From positions 267,994-331,993 of the forward strand of contig JAPPMM010000043.1 in NCBI GenBank assembly GCA_028819075.1: DNA of 64,000 nt. Direction: 5' to 3'. Source of the stretch: Gammaproteobacteria bacterium (GTDB lineage: Bacteria; Gemmatimonadota; Gemmatimonadetes; Longimicrobiales; Gaopeijiaceae). A model generated the notes under the pieces. That model ran no database searches. It had not been told where the DNA came from and saw nothing but the letters and a program-made list of their open reading frames with translations. The translations under genes were made by a program, and so were the position numbers. Position 1 is the first letter of the stretch, and each line of letters begins with the position of its first letter. Shown here one piece after another: positions 33,100-41,589 of the stretch.

Positions 33100-33812
33100 T
33101 GGGCATGGGCACGACGGTCCGCCGGACGCATCTGGCGGCGTTTCTGATCGGCGGCGTGATGGGCGTCATGGCCGAGATGGCCGCCGGGCTGATCCTCTAC
33201 GAGGGAGCCGGACTGCTGCGGGCGACCACCGTCGTCCTCACCACCGAGGCCGCCGCGGCCGGGGCGGGGCTGCTCTTCGCCACCCGCGTGCCTGCCGATG
33301 AGATCTCCCGGCACCTGCGACGACACCTGCACCTCACGCTGGTGTCGCTGGGGCTCGCCGGCATCCTCACCTCGCTGTGGGGCTACCTCGGCGGCCTGTC
33401 GGACGTGCCGGGCGGACAGGCGGCCGCGCTCGCCCTGCTGGCGGCGCTTCCGCTGTACATGGCGGGATCGGTGCTCGGGCTGGTGTGCCGGGCGGGCAGC
33501 CGCGATGCGGAGGGGGGAACCGTGGCCGGGGGAGGGCCCGCGCTGCTGGGCGCCGCGACCGGATTCCTGATCTACGGACTCCTTCTCGTTCCCCGCCTTG
33601 CGCCCCCGGTACTGGTGCTGCTTTGCATGGCCGCGGTGTCGGGCGCGGCCCTGCTGGTCGGTTCCGCCGTGACGCGCGCGGCGGACCGGGCCTACCGGGA
33701 GAGAGACGGAGTGGATCCTGACGCGGCGGCCGGGGAAGAAGATGCGGCGGGCGCGGCCCTATTCGAGGACCGACCTTCACCACTCGAACCAGCGGGAAAC
33801 GCGGAGTCATGA
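33096..33812 (+). CDS. Hypothetical multi-pass membrane protein
   Basis: A 238-residue integral membrane protein with about six hydrophobic segments: HLAAFLIGGVMGVMAEMAAGLIL, TTEAAAAGAGLLFA, LTLVSLGLAGILTSLWGYLGGL, AALALLAALPLYMAGSVLGLV, LLGAATGFLIYGLLLVP and VLVLLCMAAVSGAALLVG. A charged acidic tail of about 40 residues ends the protein. I do not recognise the family. ATG 33096 overlaps the flavin reductase stop, and the stop overlaps the next lipoprotein start, so it belongs to a small coupled run. A role in the envelope with the following lipoprotein is possible. Confidence 0.65.
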   Translation: MMGMGTTVRRTHLAAFLIGGVMGVMAEMAAGLILYEGAGLLRATTVVLTTEAAAAGAGLLFATRVPADEISRHLRRHLHLTLVSLGLAGILTSLWGYLGGLSDVPGGQAAALALLAALPLYMAGSVLGLVCRAGSRDAEGGTVAGGGPALLGAATGFLIYGLLLVPRLAPPVLVLLCMAAVSGAALLVGSAVTRAADRAYRERDGVDPDAAAGEEDAAGAALFEDRPSPLEPAGNAES

Positions 33813-34552
33813 CAGAGACCAGGGACAACAGACACGGAAGATGGACCGGCAACACGCGCCCGGCGGCCTATGCCCTTCTTGCGACGGTCGCCATGGCGGC
33901 ATGCGCTCCCCAGGGCGGCGGCGGACGCCTGAACGTGCGCACGCTGGAGGTGCGGGCAATCAGCGCGGACAGCATGGTGTTCGAGGGCGCCGCCATCGAT
34001 TCCACGTGGACCATCCCCGGGGACGATGTCCGGGAACTGACCCGTTCGCTGGTGCTGGAGCCGGGCGACGGGTCGGATACCCCGAACCCCCTGGTGGATG
34101 TCGCCCTGCGCGCGCTGGTCACGGGCTACCAGTTTCTCCCGCCGGGCGAGCTCCCGGGCGACATGCAGAGCACGCAGGAAACCGCCAACGGACTCCTGGA
34201 GATCGCCCTGCAGCAGGGAATCAACTTCAGGGCGATCGTGGTCACCAACTACAGCCGGGGCGAGGACATGGCGTGGCGCGGCACGGCGAACTTCACGGAC
34301 CGCATGGTGTGGATCGACAGCCGGGTCCTGCCTGCGGACACCCTCCGGCTCGCTCTGGAAGGAGACTACGAGGATGTGCGCGATGCCGCGGGCGGACAGC
34401 AGGCCGTCCTGCGCGCCGAGGGCACTCTCTCCGTGGCCACCGCCGGCGAATACACGGTCGAGCTGACCGAGCGCGTCGAGATCACGGAAGTGTCGGCCGA
34501 GGGCGTGGCACGGATGATGGGCGGGGTGAGCGCGACGTTGGAGCCGCAATGA
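33809..34552 (+). CDS. Hypothetical lipoprotein
   Basis: A 247-residue lipoprotein, ATG 33809 overlapping the previous stop. The signal peptide ends in lipobox MAAC (Cys32). The mature part looks like mixed alpha/beta with a repeated strand pattern (LNVRTLEVRAISADSMVFEGAAIDSTWTIP, later YTVELTERVEITEVS). I do not recognise it. It is the last plus-strand gene before convergent repeats and inverted repeats at 34551-34661. Confidence 0.65.
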   Translation: MTETRDNRHGRWTGNTRPAAYALLATVAMAACAPQGGGGRLNVRTLEVRAISADSMVFEGAAIDSTWTIPGDDVRELTRSLVLEPGDGSDTPNPLVDVALRALVTGYQFLPPGELPGDMQSTQETANGLLEIALQQGINFRAIVVTNYSRGEDMAWRGTANFTDRMVWIDSRVLPADTLRLALEGDYEDVRDAAGGQQAVLRAEGTLSVATAGEYTVELTERVEITEVSAEGVARMMGGVSATLEPQ

Positions 34553-34635
34553 GTTCCGGGGGTCAGTGAGCTCCAGGAGTCGGTGGGTTCCGGAGGCCAG
34601 TGAGTTCCGGGGAGTCGGTGAGTTTCGGAGTCCGG
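34551..34635 (+). repeat. Five tandem 17-bp imperfect repeats
   Basis: Directly after the lipoprotein stop, a unit of 17 bases (GAGTTCCGGGGGTCAGT and variants such as GAGCTCCAGGAGTCGGT, GGGTTCCGGAGGCCAGT) repeats five times; one copy has 18 bases and the last is incomplete. It is noncoding and lies between convergent genes. It may be a slippage-prone spacer or carry regulatory meaning in the 3' end of the plus-strand mRNA. Confidence 0.75.
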
Positions 34636-34661
34636 ACTAAGTCCGATTAGTTGGACTAATC
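34633..34661. terminator. Nested inverted repeats between convergent genes
   Basis: Two perfect small palindromes abut: CGGAC-TAA-GTCCG (34633-34645) and GATTAGT-TGG-ACTAATC (34645-34661). They lie between the plus-strand lipoprotein and the end of the minus-strand hydantoinase gene, whose TAG stop is inside the second stem (34656-34658). A bidirectional termination or RNA-stabilising role is likely. There is no long T tract on either side. Confidence 0.45.
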
Positions 34662-36698
34662 CATTCGTCGCAGCAGCAGACTCCCCGTTTCGTCGACCTC
34701 CGCGCGCCACCCGGACGGAATCCAGGTGGTCGAGCTGTACTCGAGGACGAGGCCCGGACCCGCTAGCGCGTGTCCGGCGCGCAGGTCGCGCCGCCACCAG
34801 CAGGCAGCGTCCCGGACGCGGCCGCCGGCGTGCACCCGGGCGGTGCGGGCGGGCGGGCTCGCCTCGGCGGCGGATTCGAGCGCGGGCGGGTCCAGGGACA
34901 GGCCGGGGGCCCGCGCCACGACCCGCAGCGTCACCGCCTCCACCCGGGCGTCGTCCTGGCGGTAGCCGTACCGCTGCGCGTGGGCCTGGTGGAATCGCTC
35001 CACCCAGCCATCCGCGACTACCGGGAGCTCGTAGCTCTGGCCCAGGTAGCGGGCGTCCACCCAGCGCTCCACGGCCAGCGACGCGCGGCCATGGCCTTCT
35101 TCGGCCATGCGGGTGGTCGCGGTCTCCTCCAGCTCGGCGAACACCTCGCCGAGCTGGGCGTCGCAGGCGGCGTCATCGTGGGCGACGAGCACCGTGCGCG
35201 AGACCTCCTTGGTGACCGGCGCGGCCAGCATGCCGTAGGCGGACAGAAGTCCCGGGTCGGGCGGGATCATCGCGCCGGCGGCGCCCAGGCGCTCGCTCAG
35301 CTCCGCCACGTGGAGGCCCCCCGCCCCCCCGAACGCGACCACCACGAAGGCGGCCGGGTCGTGGCCGCGCTCCACCGAGATGACGCGCAGCGCCCGCTCC
35401 ATCGAGCTGTTGACCACGGCCAGGATGCCGGCCGCCGCGTCCTCCATGGTGGATCCCAGACGGCCGGCCAGCTCCGCCAGGGGCTTCTCGACGGCGCCCC
35501 GGTCGAGGGTCGCGCTCCCGCCGAGGAAGCCGTCGGCGGGCAGGCGGCCCAGCCACACGTGGGCGTCGGTGACGGTCAGCCCCTCGCCCCCGCGGCCGTA
35601 GCAGATCGGCCCCGGCGCCGCGCCCGCGCTCTGGGGACCCACCCGAAGGGCGCCGCCGGGGTCCACCCGGGCGAGGGAGCCGCCGCCGGCCCCCACCGTG
35701 TGGATGTCGATCACGGGGATGGCGGCCGGCTGCCCCCCGATCGTGAATTCCCGGGTCCGCAGCGGCCGCCCCGGACAGAGCGACACGTCGGTGGAGGTGC
35801 CCCCCATGTCGAAGGTGACGATGTCTCGGAAACCCGCTCGCCGCGCCCAGGCGAGCGCCCCCACCACCCCGCCCGCCGGCCCCGACAGGACGGTGTGGAC
35901 CGGCTCCTCGCGCGCCCGCGCGACCGGCAGCGCCCCCCCGTTCGACCCCATGATGCGGATCGCGCGCGCGCCCGCCTCCTCCTCCAGCCGCCCGAGGTAG
36001 CCCGACACGACCGGCGCGATGTAGGCGTTCACGACCGTGGTCGAGGTGCGTTCGTACTCGCGGTACTCGGGCAGGATCTCCGAGGACACCGACACCAGGT
36101 GGCCCGCCGCCCGCAGTCGATCCGCCACCGCGGCCTCGTGCGCGGGATCGGCGTAGGCGTGCAGCAGCGCCACCGCCCACGCCTTCGCATCACGCGCCGT
36201 GAGCGCCTCCACCTCCCCCGGATCGAGCGCCTCGATCTCCTCCCCTTGGGGCCCCAGCCGCCCGCGGATGCCCACCCGGTCGGCGCGCGCCACCAGCGGC
36301 GGCGGCCGGTGTCCGGCCAGGGCGTAGAGCTGCGGGCGGTTCTGGCGCCCGATCTCGATCACGTCCTCGAAGCCCCGGTTGGTCACCAACACGACGCGCG
36401 CGCCCTTTCGCTCGAGCAGGGCGTTGGTCCCGACGGTCGAGCCGTGCACCATCAGGAAGGGTCCGTCCTCGTCCATCAGCCGCCGCACCCCCTCCAGCAC
36501 CGCCTCCGAGGGGTCCGCCGGGGTGGAGGGCACCTTCAGGGTGGAAACCTGCCCGCCGCGGTAGAGCACGAAGTCGGTGAAGGTCCCGCCCGTGTCCACC
36601 GCCAGCACCGGGAGGCCGGACAGCCCGTCCGGCGCCCCCTCGTGGCCGGAGATCTCGCCAACCGACACCGATGGTCCCTCCAGGGTGTTGCTAGGCAT
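34656..36698 (-). CDS. Hydantoinase/oxoprolinase family protein, HyuA type
   Basis: A protein of about 680 residues in the HyuA (hydantoinase A/5-oxoprolinase N) family, actin-like ATPase fold. Motifs: LAVDTGGTFTDFVL (phosphate 1), MVHGSTVGTNALLERKGARV, NRGFEDVIEIGRQ, IVTFDMGGTSTDVSL (phosphate 2), IDIHTVGAGGGSLARVDPGGALRVGPQSAGA and FGGAGGLHVAELSERLG. These enzymes use ATP to open hydantoin, oxoproline or related cyclic amides, normally with a HyuB partner that I do not see adjacent. The start is uncertain: ATG 36698 is used, ATG 36710 is possible, and the conserved core begins about 25 residues later. It is divergent from trpE with about 25 bases between starts. Confidence 0.88.
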   Translation of the reverse strand: MPSNTLEGPSVSVGEISGHEGAPDGLSGLPVLAVDTGGTFTDFVLYRGGQVSTLKVPSTPADPSEAVLEGVRRLMDEDGPFLMVHGSTVGTNALLERKGARVVLVTNRGFEDVIEIGRQNRPQLYALAGHRPPPLVARADRVGIRGRLGPQGEEIEALDPGEVEALTARDAKAWAVALLHAYADPAHEAAVADRLRAAGHLVSVSSEILPEYREYERTSTTVVNAYIAPVVSGYLGRLEEEAGARAIRIMGSNGGALPVARAREEPVHTVLSGPAGGVVGALAWARRAGFRDIVTFDMGGTSTDVSLCPGRPLRTREFTIGGQPAAIPVIDIHTVGAGGGSLARVDPGGALRVGPQSAGAAPGPICYGRGGEGLTVTDAHVWLGRLPADGFLGGSATLDRGAVEKPLAELAGRLGSTMEDAAAGILAVVNSSMERALRVISVERGHDPAAFVVVAFGGAGGLHVAELSERLGAAGAMIPPDPGLLSAYGMLAAPVTKEVSRTVLVAHDDAACDAQLGEVFAELEETATTRMAEEGHGRASLAVERWVDARYLGQSYELPVVADGWVERFHQAHAQRYGYRQDDARVEAVTLRVVARAPGLSLDPPALESAAEASPPARTARVHAGGRVRDAACWWRRDLRAGHALAGPGLVLEYSSTTWIPSGWRAEVDETGSLLLRRMD

Positions 36699-36723
36699 GG
36701 GCGGGCGCATCAGCTTCGGTCGC

Positions 36724-38232
36724 ATGAATCCTGGCCTCTCCTTCGAGCGCTTCCGCGACCTCGCCCGGTCCAGCCGTCTGGTGCCGGTGTGGGCGGAGCT
36801 GCTCTTCGATGTGGATACGGCGGTCACCGCCTACGCGCGGCTGGCGCGGCCGCCCTGGGGTTTTCTGCTGGAGTCGGTGGTGGGAGGCGAGCGCTGGGCG
36901 CGCTACAGCTTCCTGGGGACGGATCCGGCGGCGGCCTGGCGCCTCCACGGCGGCAGGGCTACCTGGTGGACGCGCAGCGGCGGATGGCAGCCGATTGATA
37001 CCGACGACCCCCTCGCGGACCTTTCCCGGAGGCTTGCGGCGTACCAGCCCGCCGACGTCCCGGAACTCCCCCGCTTCTGGGGAGGCGCCGTCGGCTATCT
37101 GGGATACGACGTGGTGCGCCAGCTGGAGCGGCTGCCGAACGCGCCTCCGGACGGCCTCGACATCCCGGACGCGGTGTTCATGTTCACCGACGTCGTGCTC
37201 GCCATCGACAACCTGCTGGGGCGGGCGAACGTCATCGCCGCGGTGCCGGTCGCGCCCGGGATCGGGGAGGAGGAGCTGCGCGCCCGCTACGAGCGCGGGC
37301 TCCGGAAGGTCGCCGCCATCATCCACTCCCTGCGCACGGCCCCCGCGCCTCCTCCCATGGAACTGCTCCCCGAACCCGCCTCCGACCCCCGGTTCGAGAG
37401 CAGCATGAGCCGGGAGGAGTTCGAGGGCGCCGTTCAGACGATCCGCGACTACATCTTCGCCGGCGACGCCTTCCAGGTGGTGCTCAGCCAGCGGCTCGAG
37501 ATGTCGCTCGCGGGGTCGCCCTTCGAGCTCTACCGGGTGCTCCGCACCCTCAACCCCTCGCCCTACCTGTATTTCGTCGAGCTGGACGGCGTGACCCTGG
37601 TGGGCAGCTCCCCGGAGCTGCTGGTGCGGGTGGAGGACGGCGTCGTGACCGTGCGCCCCATCGCCGGGACGCGCCCGCGCGGCGCCACCCCCGAGGAGGA
37701 CGCCCGCCTGGCCGCCGAACTGGCGGCGGACGAGAAGGAGCTGGCTGAGCACCGCATGCTCGTCGACCTGGGACGCAACGACGTGGGCCGGGTGGCGCGC
37801 TCCGGCACCGTGCGGGTCTCGGAGCTGATGGCGGTCGAGCGCTACTCGCACGTGATGCACATCGTCAGCAGGGTGGAGGGAGACCTCCGGGAAGGGCTCA
37901 CGGCGCTGGATGCGCTCCTGGCCGGCTTTCCCGCGGGAACGCTCTCGGGAGCGCCCAAGGTACGCGCCATGGAGATCATCGACGAGCTGGAGCCCGTGCG
38001 CCGGGGTCCCTACGGCGGCGCCGTCGGCTATCTCGCCTACGGGGGCAGGACGATGGACACCGCCATCGCCATCCGCACGCTGCTGGCGGCGCGGGGGAAG
38101 GCCTACGTACAGGCGGGGGCCGGGGTGGTGGCGGACTCCGATCCCGCCGCCGAGTACGAGGAGACCCTCAACAAGGCGCGGGCGCTGCTCAGGGCGGGAA
38201 CGATGATATCGGGGGCGGATTCGGACGACTGA
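36724..38232 (+). CDS. trpE: Anthranilate synthase component I
   Basis: A 502-residue chorismate-binding enzyme that makes anthranilate in tryptophan synthesis. N-terminal residues FRDLARSSRLVPVWAELLFDVDTAVTAYARL and the later ARYSFLG hold the regulatory domain. The catalytic part has VGSSPELLVRVEDG with PIAGTRPRG, HRMLVDLGRNDVGRV, YSHVMHIVS, PAGTLSGAPKVRAMEIIDELE and GAVGYLAYGGRTMDTAIAIRT. These fit TrpE better than PabB. No trpG or other trp gene follows here. The start is ATG 36724; ATG 36697 in the same frame is possible but would overlap the divergent gene. Confidence 0.92.
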   Translation: MNPGLSFERFRDLARSSRLVPVWAELLFDVDTAVTAYARLARPPWGFLLESVVGGERWARYSFLGTDPAAAWRLHGGRATWWTRSGGWQPIDTDDPLADLSRRLAAYQPADVPELPRFWGGAVGYLGYDVVRQLERLPNAPPDGLDIPDAVFMFTDVVLAIDNLLGRANVIAAVPVAPGIGEEELRARYERGLRKVAAIIHSLRTAPAPPPMELLPEPASDPRFESSMSREEFEGAVQTIRDYIFAGDAFQVVLSQRLEMSLAGSPFELYRVLRTLNPSPYLYFVELDGVTLVGSSPELLVRVEDGVVTVRPIAGTRPRGATPEEDARLAAELAADEKELAEHRMLVDLGRNDVGRVARSGTVRVSELMAVERYSHVMHIVSRVEGDLREGLTALDALLAGFPAGTLSGAPKVRAMEIIDELEPVRRGPYGGAVGYLAYGGRTMDTAIAIRTLLAARGKAYVQAGAGVVADSDPAAEYEETLNKARALLRAGTMISGADSDD

Positions 38233-38307
38233 GCCGCTTCCCGCACCTGTCCGGCACGCCCCCATCGCGTAGGAGCCCGGCCGCATCAGGGCGCGCACCT
38301 GGCGCGC

Positions 38308-39687
38308 TCAGGCTGCGAAGGCGCCGCTCCCCAGCTCCTCCAGCAGCGCGGCGAGGGCGACGATGCCCTTGTCGAAGTTCTCCAGCGGGAACCACTCGTC
38401 CGGGGCGTGCATGTTGGCCCCCGGGAGCGCGAACCCGAGAAGGAGCACCGGCGCCTCCAGGATGCGCTCGAACTCGCCCACGATGGGGATCGAGCCCCCC
38501 TCCCCGGTGAGCACCGGCCGCCGGCCGAACGAGCGCGCCAGCGCCCGGCTGGCGGCGTCGATCAATCCACCGGACACCTGTCCGCGCCAGGGCATCCCGC
38601 CGTGCAGCTCCTCGATCTCGACCCGGACTTCCGGGGGCACCACGCGCGCGATGTGGGCCCGCAGGAGCTCCGCCACCCGCGCCGGATCCTGATCGGGAAC
38701 CAGCCGGAAGCTGACCTTGGCCATCGAATGCGCCGGCAGCACCGTCTTGGCGCCCTCGCCGGTGTAGCCGGAGAGGAGGCCGTTCACCTCGCAGGTGGGC
38801 CGGATCCAGAGGCGCTCCAGGGTCGAGTACCCCGCCTCGCCCGACAGCGCGGCAACGCCCACGCCCTCGCGAAACTCCTCGTCGTCGAACGGCAGCGCGC
38901 GAATCTCGGCGCGGGTCTCGTCGCCCCAGTCCACGACGTCGTCGTAGAACCCGGGGATCGCGATGCGCCCGCTGTCGTCGTGTAGCGTTCCCAGGATGCG
39001 GGCGAGCGCCATCGCCGGGTTGACCACCCCGCCCCCGTAGCTGCCCGAGTGCAGATCGCTGGTGGGTCCGTGCACGGTGATCTCGAAGTAGGCCAGGCCG
39101 CGAAGCGAGAAGAGCACCGAGGGCAGGCCGGGCGCGAACATCGCGGAATCGGAGATCACCACCACGTCGCACGCCAGCCGCTCGGCGTGCGCCTCCACGA
39201 ACGGGATGAGGTTGGGCGAGCCGATCTCCTCCTCCCCCTCGGCCAGCACGATCAGGTTGACCGGCAGCCGGCCGTCCGCGGCCAGCAGCGACTCCGCGGC
39301 TTTCACGTGCAGGAAGAGCTGCCCCTTGTCGTCGGCGGAGCCGCGCGCGTAGATGCGCCCGTCGCGCACGTCGGGCTCGAAGGCCGGAGCCGTCCACAGT
39401 TCAAGGGGCTCCGCCGGCTGGACATCGTAGTGGCCGTACACCAGCACGGTGGGCGCGTCCTCCCCCGCCCCGCGCCACTCGCCGAGCACCACCGGGTGGC
39501 GCGGCGTCTCCAGAATCTCGGCCTCAAGGCCGATGTCCCGCATGCGGTCGCGCAGCCAGCCGGCAGCGTGCCGCGTGTCTCCGTTGTGTTCCGACTTGGC
39601 GCTGATGGAGGGGATGCGCAGGAAGTCGAAGAGCTCCGCCAGAAACCGGTCCAGGTTGGCGGCGGTGAACTGCTCCGCAGGCGTCAC
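38308..39687 (-). CDS. M20-family metallodipeptidase
   Basis: A 459-residue zinc dipeptidase of the M20 CNDP-like group, probably cytoplasmic since no signal is visible. Metal ligands and catalytic residues are in VYGHYDVQPAEPLELW, ARGSADDKGQ, AEGEEEIGSPN, ISDSAMF and the final GGSIPIVGEF ... MHAPDEW. The lid domain runs about 195-310 (PTSDLHSGSYGG). The start is GTG 39687, overlapping the stop of the preceding small membrane protein (GTGA); a GTG two codons earlier is equally possible. It would split dipeptides for use as amino acids. Confidence 0.92.
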   Translation of the reverse strand: MTPAEQFTAANLDRFLAELFDFLRIPSISAKSEHNGDTRHAAGWLRDRMRDIGLEAEILETPRHPVVLGEWRGAGEDAPTVLVYGHYDVQPAEPLELWTAPAFEPDVRDGRIYARGSADDKGQLFLHVKAAESLLAADGRLPVNLIVLAEGEEEIGSPNLIPFVEAHAERLACDVVVISDSAMFAPGLPSVLFSLRGLAYFEITVHGPTSDLHSGSYGGGVVNPAMALARILGTLHDDSGRIAIPGFYDDVVDWGDETRAEIRALPFDDEEFREGVGVAALSGEAGYSTLERLWIRPTCEVNGLLSGYTGEGAKTVLPAHSMAKVSFRLVPDQDPARVAELLRAHIARVVPPEVRVEIEELHGGMPWRGQVSGGLIDAASRALARSFGRRPVLTGEGGSIPIVGEFERILEAPVLLLGFALPGANMHAPDEWFPLENFDKGIVALAALLEELGSGAFAA

Positions 39688-39962
39688 ATCCACCCCCGGA
39701 TGCCCCAGCGGTAGGTCCAGGACATGACCGCGGCGAGCACGACCGCGCCGATCATCCCTCCCGCGCTGAGCGCCACGGGATCGTCGAATTCGAGGATGCC
39801 CACGCCCAGCATGCCGCCGATGACCGCGCCGAAGGCTCCGAAGACCGCCAGCAGCCAGGTGTGGCCCGCGCTTTCCTCGGGCCGCTTCACCACCACCTTC
39901 ATCATCAGCCCGATGAAGGCGCCGATGACGATCCACACGCCGACGCCGATCCAGTTTTCCAT
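39684..39962 (-). CDS. GlsB/YeaQ/YmgE-family small membrane protein
   Basis: A 92-residue protein with three membrane segments (IGVGVWIVIGAFIGLMMKVV, WLLAVFGAFGAVIGGMLGVG and ALSAGGMIGAVVLAAVMSWTY). The repeated small-residue GAxIG pattern is that of transglycosylase-associated/GlsB proteins linked to general or envelope stress. It overlaps the M20 gene by GTGA and follows a coiled-coil protein and an ECF sigma factor on the same strand, in keeping with a stress role. Confidence 0.85.
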   Translation of the reverse strand: MENWIGVGVWIVIGAFIGLMMKVVVKRPEESAGHTWLLAVFGAFGAVIGGMLGVGILEFDDPVALSAGGMIGAVVLAAVMSWTYRWGIRGWM

Positions 39963-40044
39963 GGCGTTATCCCGAACCTCGTTGAGGGAGTTCGTCGAGC
40001 GGCGAAAATCTACCCGCGCGCGGAGCGGGAAGCCACCCCGGGAC

Positions 40045-40677
40045 CTACCTGTTGCCCATCCGGCGCTTCAGCTCCGCGAGGCGATCCTCCAGGTTCTCCT
40101 CCCTCGTGGGCCCGGATTCGAATTCCCGGTCGAAGGCGGCGGCGGCTTCGGCCTCGGACTCGGTGCCCGAGACCTTGTCTCCCATGCGGTCGAAGTCGCG
40201 GAAGAGGTCGTCGGCCCTGCCCAGGGTCTCGCGCGCCTCCGTCCGCCCCGCGGTGGCGCCGAGGGCTTCGCTCTTCTGACGCGCGACCTTGATCTGCTCC
40301 AGCATCTCGTCCACGTCGCTGCGGCAGACGGTGAGTTCGCGCAGAATCGCCTCCGCCTTGTCCTCGAGCACCTGCGCTCGCTCCTCGTGCTTCCGGGCGA
40401 ATTCCTCCGCCACGCGCACCGTTTCCTCATCGCCGATGCGCTCGGCCTGCTGCTGGCGGCGGCGGCAGACGTCGGCCTGCTCCGACTCGCGCTGCGCGCG
40501 GACCCGGGCCGCGGCGAGGTCCTTCTCCAGCTTGGAGACGTACGCCTTGGCGTCGGTGGCTTCGCGGTACATGCCCGCGAGCAGGCCATCCACCGCCTCG
40601 GGGATCTGGTCGCGATTGAGTTCGGTCTTGAAGTTTTCGACGGCTTCCCGGAACGCAGCTCGGAGCTTCGCGAACAT
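40045..40677 (-). CDS. Coiled-coil protein, possibly PspA/IM30-like
   Basis: A 210-residue, almost wholly helical protein with no signal or membrane segment. It starts MFAKLRAAFREAVENFKTELN, like the amphipathic first helix of PspA, and continues with long heptad-rich helices (VSKLEKDLAAARVRAQRESEQADVCRRRQQQAE, EEFARKHEERAQVLEDKAEAILRELT). PspA/IM30 proteins support damaged inner membranes. The family match is by shape, not by strong motifs. It follows the ECF sigma gene by 50 bases and precedes the GlsB-like gene, so the group looks like an envelope-stress unit. Confidence 0.55.
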   Translation of the reverse strand: MFAKLRAAFREAVENFKTELNRDQIPEAVDGLLAGMYREATDAKAYVSKLEKDLAAARVRAQRESEQADVCRRRQQQAERIGDEETVRVAEEFARKHEERAQVLEDKAEAILRELTVCRSDVDEMLEQIKVARQKSEALGATAGRTEARETLGRADDLFRDFDRMGDKVSGTESEAEAAAAFDREFESGPTREENLEDRLAELKRRMGNR

Positions 40678-40727
40678 GTGACGTGGATGTCCTTCCCGGG
40701 ATGGCCCTCGGGCCCGGCTGGCGCCGC

Positions 40728-41354
40728 TCAGTTCAGGTAGGGTTCGATGCGCTGGGCGAAGGAGTTGCGGGCCCGGTGCAGGCGGCTCTTCACGGTGCCC
40801 AGGTTCACGCCGGTGATCTCCGCGATCTCGTCGTAGCTCTTGCCGTCGAGCTCGCGCAGGCGGAACACCATCCGGTGATGCTCGGGCAACTGGGCCACCG
40901 TGTCCTCGACAAGCCTCTTCAGGAAGCGCTTGCGGTAGAGCCCGTCCGGGGACATGGAGGAATCCTCGAACTGGAGGGGCCGGGGATCGTCTTCCCAGCG
41001 GCTGCGCAGCACCTGAAAGAGCACCACGGGGCTGCGGGACCGGTTGCGCAGCTCGTTCTTGGAGAGATTGCTCGCGATGGTGTAGATCCAGGTGGAGAAC
41101 TTCTTGCTGGTATCGAAGCGCTCGAGGTGCCGGGCCACCCGGATGAAGGCCTCCTGGGTGAGGTCCTGCGCGCGGTCGGCGTCGCCCGTCTTGCGGACGA
41201 TGAAATGGACGAGGCGCTCGCGGTACCGGTTGAAGAGCCTGGTGAAGGCCCCGCGGCGGTCGTTCAGGTGCGACACCACCAGCTCCTCGTCGCTCATGCA
41301 GTCGAGCGGGAGTCTGGAGAGCAGGTCCGGTTCGCGCAGTTTCGACTCCGCCAT
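40728..41354 (-). CDS. ECF RNA polymerase sigma factor
   Basis: A 208-residue extracytoplasmic-function sigma factor. Region 2 is FTRLFNRYRERLVHFIVRKTGDADRAQDLTQEAFIRV with FSTWIYTIASNLSKNELR. After a linker, region 4 is VAQLPEHHRMVFRLRELDGKSYDEIAEITGVNLGTVKSRLHRARNSF. The start is ATG 41354 with GGAGA upstream. No anti-sigma factor is adjacent; the next gene is a PspA-like coiled coil, which may itself be a target. The space upstream (41355-41589) holds no gene and nothing I can name. Confidence 0.92.
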   Translation of the reverse strand: MAESKLREPDLLSRLPLDCMSDEELVVSHLNDRRGAFTRLFNRYRERLVHFIVRKTGDADRAQDLTQEAFIRVARHLERFDTSKKFSTWIYTIASNLSKNELRNRSRSPVVLFQVLRSRWEDDPRPLQFEDSSMSPDGLYRKRFLKRLVEDTVAQLPEHHRMVFRLRELDGKSYDEIAEITGVNLGTVKSRLHRARNSFAQRIEPYLN

Positions 41355-41589
41355 CGGCTTCTCCTTCACACCTCCACCATACACCCCGTACCCCCCGCCA
41401 TCCCCGTGAGCCGTGCGGAAGCAATGCACGTCAGACCGATGCGCCGGCCTGCGGGAGCGCGGGTTCCCTGCCTCGGAATATGCCCGCTCAGCACGCGTTG
41501 CTCAAGTATGACACGGCACCTGAAGCAATCGCTCAACGGGACGAGAATCGTGCCCGCGGGCCACGGTCCTTCGCGGTCCCCGTGGACAG

